From assembly GCA_963763755.1 (NCBI GenBank), contig CAVXQE010000012.1, positions 434,001 to 498,000 on the forward strand: DNA of 64,000 nucleotides. Reading direction: 5' to 3'. The position numbers were made by a program, and so were the translations under genes. The DNA is from Gaiellasilicea sp963763755. Its GTDB lineage: Bacteria; Actinomycetota; Thermoleophilia; Gaiellales; Gaiellaceae. Below are positions 62,557 to 64,000 of this stretch, in pieces. The notes beneath the pieces are model-generated. The model did not search any database, had not been told where the DNA came from, and saw only the letters and a program-made list of their open reading frames with translations. Positions within the stretch are counted from its first letter, which is position 1, and every line of letters begins with the position of its first letter.

Positions 62557-63255
62557 GTGGCGGGACAGGGACATTCGGTCGACGAGTACCTCGAGACCAT
62601 CTACTTCCTCGCCTTCCCGATCGGCGAGTACCGACCCGACCCCGGCAGCTCGTCGGCGATCGCCTCGCGCGTGGCCGAGATGCTCGGCGTCTCGCGGGCG
62701 TCGGCAGGCGAGATGCTGAAACGGCTCGAGGCCGAAGGGCTCGTCGAGCGCGGCGACCACAAGGAGGCGCTCCTGACCGCGGCCGGGACCGTGCGCGCAG
62801 AGCGCGTCGTCCGGAAGCACCGGATCATCGAGCGGCTGCTCACCGACTTCATGGGCTACACCGCCGCCGAGGCTCACGTGCATGCCGACGAGCTCGGCGA
62901 CACGTTCTCCGAGGACATGGTCGAGCGGATCGAGGAGCGGCTCGGCAACCCGGAACGCTGTCCGCACGGCTGGCCCGTCGATCCCGCGTTCGAGCAGGCC
63001 GAGAACAAGGAGCTGGCGCCGCTGACCGACCTGAAAGTCGGACAGCAGGCAGAGATCGTCCGGCTCGCAGAGCACGACGGCGAGCTGCTGCACTGGTTCT
63101 ACGACGAAGGCTTCACGCCGGGAACGCAGGTCGTGATCCGCGAGGCCCAGCCCGCCGCAGCCCAGTTCAAGGTGCTGCTGGGCGGCAAGGACGAGCGGGC
63201 GATCGGCGAGAAGGCGGCCGGCGGCCTCTACGTCCGCGCCGCAGCGCCCGTCTAG
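62557..63255 (+). CDS. DtxR-family metal-dependent transcriptional regulator
   Basis: 232 residues from GTG 62557. Winged helix: DEYLETIYFLAFPIGEYRPD, IASRVAEMLGVSRASAGEML, KRLEAEGLVERGDHKEALLT; dimerisation/metal domain: ERLLTDFMGYTAAEAHVHAD, ELGDTFSEDMVERIEERLGN, CPHGWPVDP; C-terminal SH3/FeoA-like domain (PLTDLKVGQQAEIVRLAEHD). Such repressors use Fe2+ or Mn2+ as co-repressor. As last gene of the iron operon it probably acts on the inverted repeat at 58308, giving feedback control. Confidence 0.9.
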   Translation: MAGQGHSVDEYLETIYFLAFPIGEYRPDPGSSSAIASRVAEMLGVSRASAGEMLKRLEAEGLVERGDHKEALLTAAGTVRAERVVRKHRIIERLLTDFMGYTAAEAHVHADELGDTFSEDMVERIEERLGNPERCPHGWPVDPAFEQAENKELAPLTDLKVGQQAEIVRLAEHDGELLHWFYDEGFTPGTQVVIREAQPAAAQFKVLLGGKDERAIGEKAAGGLYVRAAAPV

Positions 63256-64000
63256 CCGAGCCTCGCCGCCAGGCGACGTGCGTTCAGGTGCGCGATCGCC
63301 TCGATCGTGATCATCGGATTCACGCCGGAGGCGGTCGGGAACGCCGAGCCGTCCGCGACGACCAGGTTCGGCACCTCCCATGTCTCGCCCGTCGCGTTCG
63401 CCGCCGACATCGCCGGCGAGCCGCCCATGCGGGCCGAGCCCATGAGGTGGAAGGAGTAGAGGGCGCCGCGACCGGGGCCGAAGCGGAACGCGCCGGGTGG
63501 AAAGCCGTCGCTGAACCGCTGCAGCCGCGCGTTCGCGCTGAAGACCTCGCGCGCTCCCGCTGCGGCGAGGATCCTGCCCGCCCCGTCGACGCCGGTCGCC
63601 AGTCGGCGAGCGTCGTCTGGGGCAGAGGCGATAGGTCGTGATCGGCTCGCCGTCACGACCGATGCGGACGCGCCCCGAGCCGCGGTCGCGCGGGATCACT
63701 GCGATCCCTGACAGCCGCGGCAGGCTGGCCATCAGCCGTGCGTGCTCCGCAGCACCGTCCCACGGCACCGCCGCGGTCAGCAACGCGGGATGGGCCGGGA
63801 CGGTCTCGTACTTGATCCCGTAGCCGCCGTCGAGGTGACGGTGCTGGTCGGAGTAGAGCGCCTGCAGCGTCCCTTCCCACGGGCGGATCTCCTCGTCGAA
63901 GATCCCGAAGACCGCCGTCGCCGGGTGCAATCGAAGCCCGCGGCCGATGTTCGGATTCTTCAAGCCGGAGCGGAGCAGCAACGCGGGGGTCTCGATCGCG
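63252..64000 (-). CDS. GMC-family oxidoreductase, 3' part (one frameshift)
   Basis: The last ~250 residues of a glucose-methanol-choline flavoprotein; the 5' end is beyond the window. Visible are LKNPNIGRGLRLHPATAVFG, after a shift near 63625 the motif SFHLMGSARMGGSPAMSAAN with the catalytic histidine region, and the conserved end LVVADGSAFPTASGVNPMIT with IEAIAHLNARRLA. It oxidises an alcohol using FAD. Its stop overlaps the DtxR stop in CTAG. Confidence 0.88.

Overview
The window is a 64 kb piece of a very GC-rich bacterial chromosome. Gene content and order (trmD-lepB-rnhB-yraN-comM-dprA, yceD-rpmF-plsX-acpP-rnc-smc-ftsY-ffh, priA-def-fmt-rsmB-rpe-rib, two-subunit PntA, an Lsr2-like small protein) point to an actinobacterium. 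A deep lineage such as Thermoleophilia is plausible, but that is inference, not something the sequence proves. GTG starts and 4-base GTGA/ATGA stop-start overlaps are very common and were used to set many starts. Nothing here looks like a prophage, transposon or CRISPR array, and no stretch over about 300 bases is empty.

Layout. 1-11.6 kb: end of a CorA-type transporter, a zinc-ribbon/PAS protein, a thioesterase, then a minus-strand block nth - phosphoesterase - AddA-like - AddB-like helicase-nuclease, an Lsr2-like protein, topoisomerase IB and an isocitrate-dehydrogenase-like gene. 11.6-17.3 kb: HD-GYP protein, pntA1-pntA2-pntB transhydrogenase with an ornithine cyclodeaminase-like gene, and an amino-acid-oxidase-like flavoprotein. 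17.3-22.5 kb: dprA, comM, an orphan DNA methyltransferase, htpX, yraN. 22.5-39.8 kb: a nearly unbroken minus-strand housekeeping region from rnhB to coaD covering translation, SRP, SMC and lipid genes, interrupted by an ABC-F gene between yceD and rpmF. 39.8-49.4 kb: rsmD, a small accessory group (acetyltransferase, BBE oxidase, nucleotidyltransferase), then recG, degV, a lone receiver domain, fakA, asp23, rpmB and mltG. 49.4-58.3 kb: riboflavin genes joined to rpe, rsmB, fmt, def and priA. 58.3-64 kb: a plus-strand iron-uptake-like operon (lipoprotein, FTR1 permease, hydantoinase-like protein, DtxR-family regulator) and the end of a GMC oxidoreductase.

The most striking signal is a pair of ~150-base elements, at 22546-22698 and 24487-24637, both in + orientation inside a minus-strand operon. 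They share a nearly invariant ~50-base core with a GNRA-type loop and purine-rich internal loops. The surrounding helices differ completely in sequence yet pair perfectly in each copy, so they look like two copies of a structured, probably mobile, RNA element. Other unusual points are a J-domain fused to signal peptidase I, long acidic tails on L19, lumazine synthase and peptide deformylase, matched duplications in both arms of SMC, and a lipoprotein that repeats the extracytoplasmic domain of the neighbouring FTR1 permease.

About 40 single-base frameshifts break otherwise well-conserved genes, while other multi-kilobase stretches are clean. I read these as consensus sequence errors rather than gene decay, and the affected genes are annotated as single interrupted CDSs.
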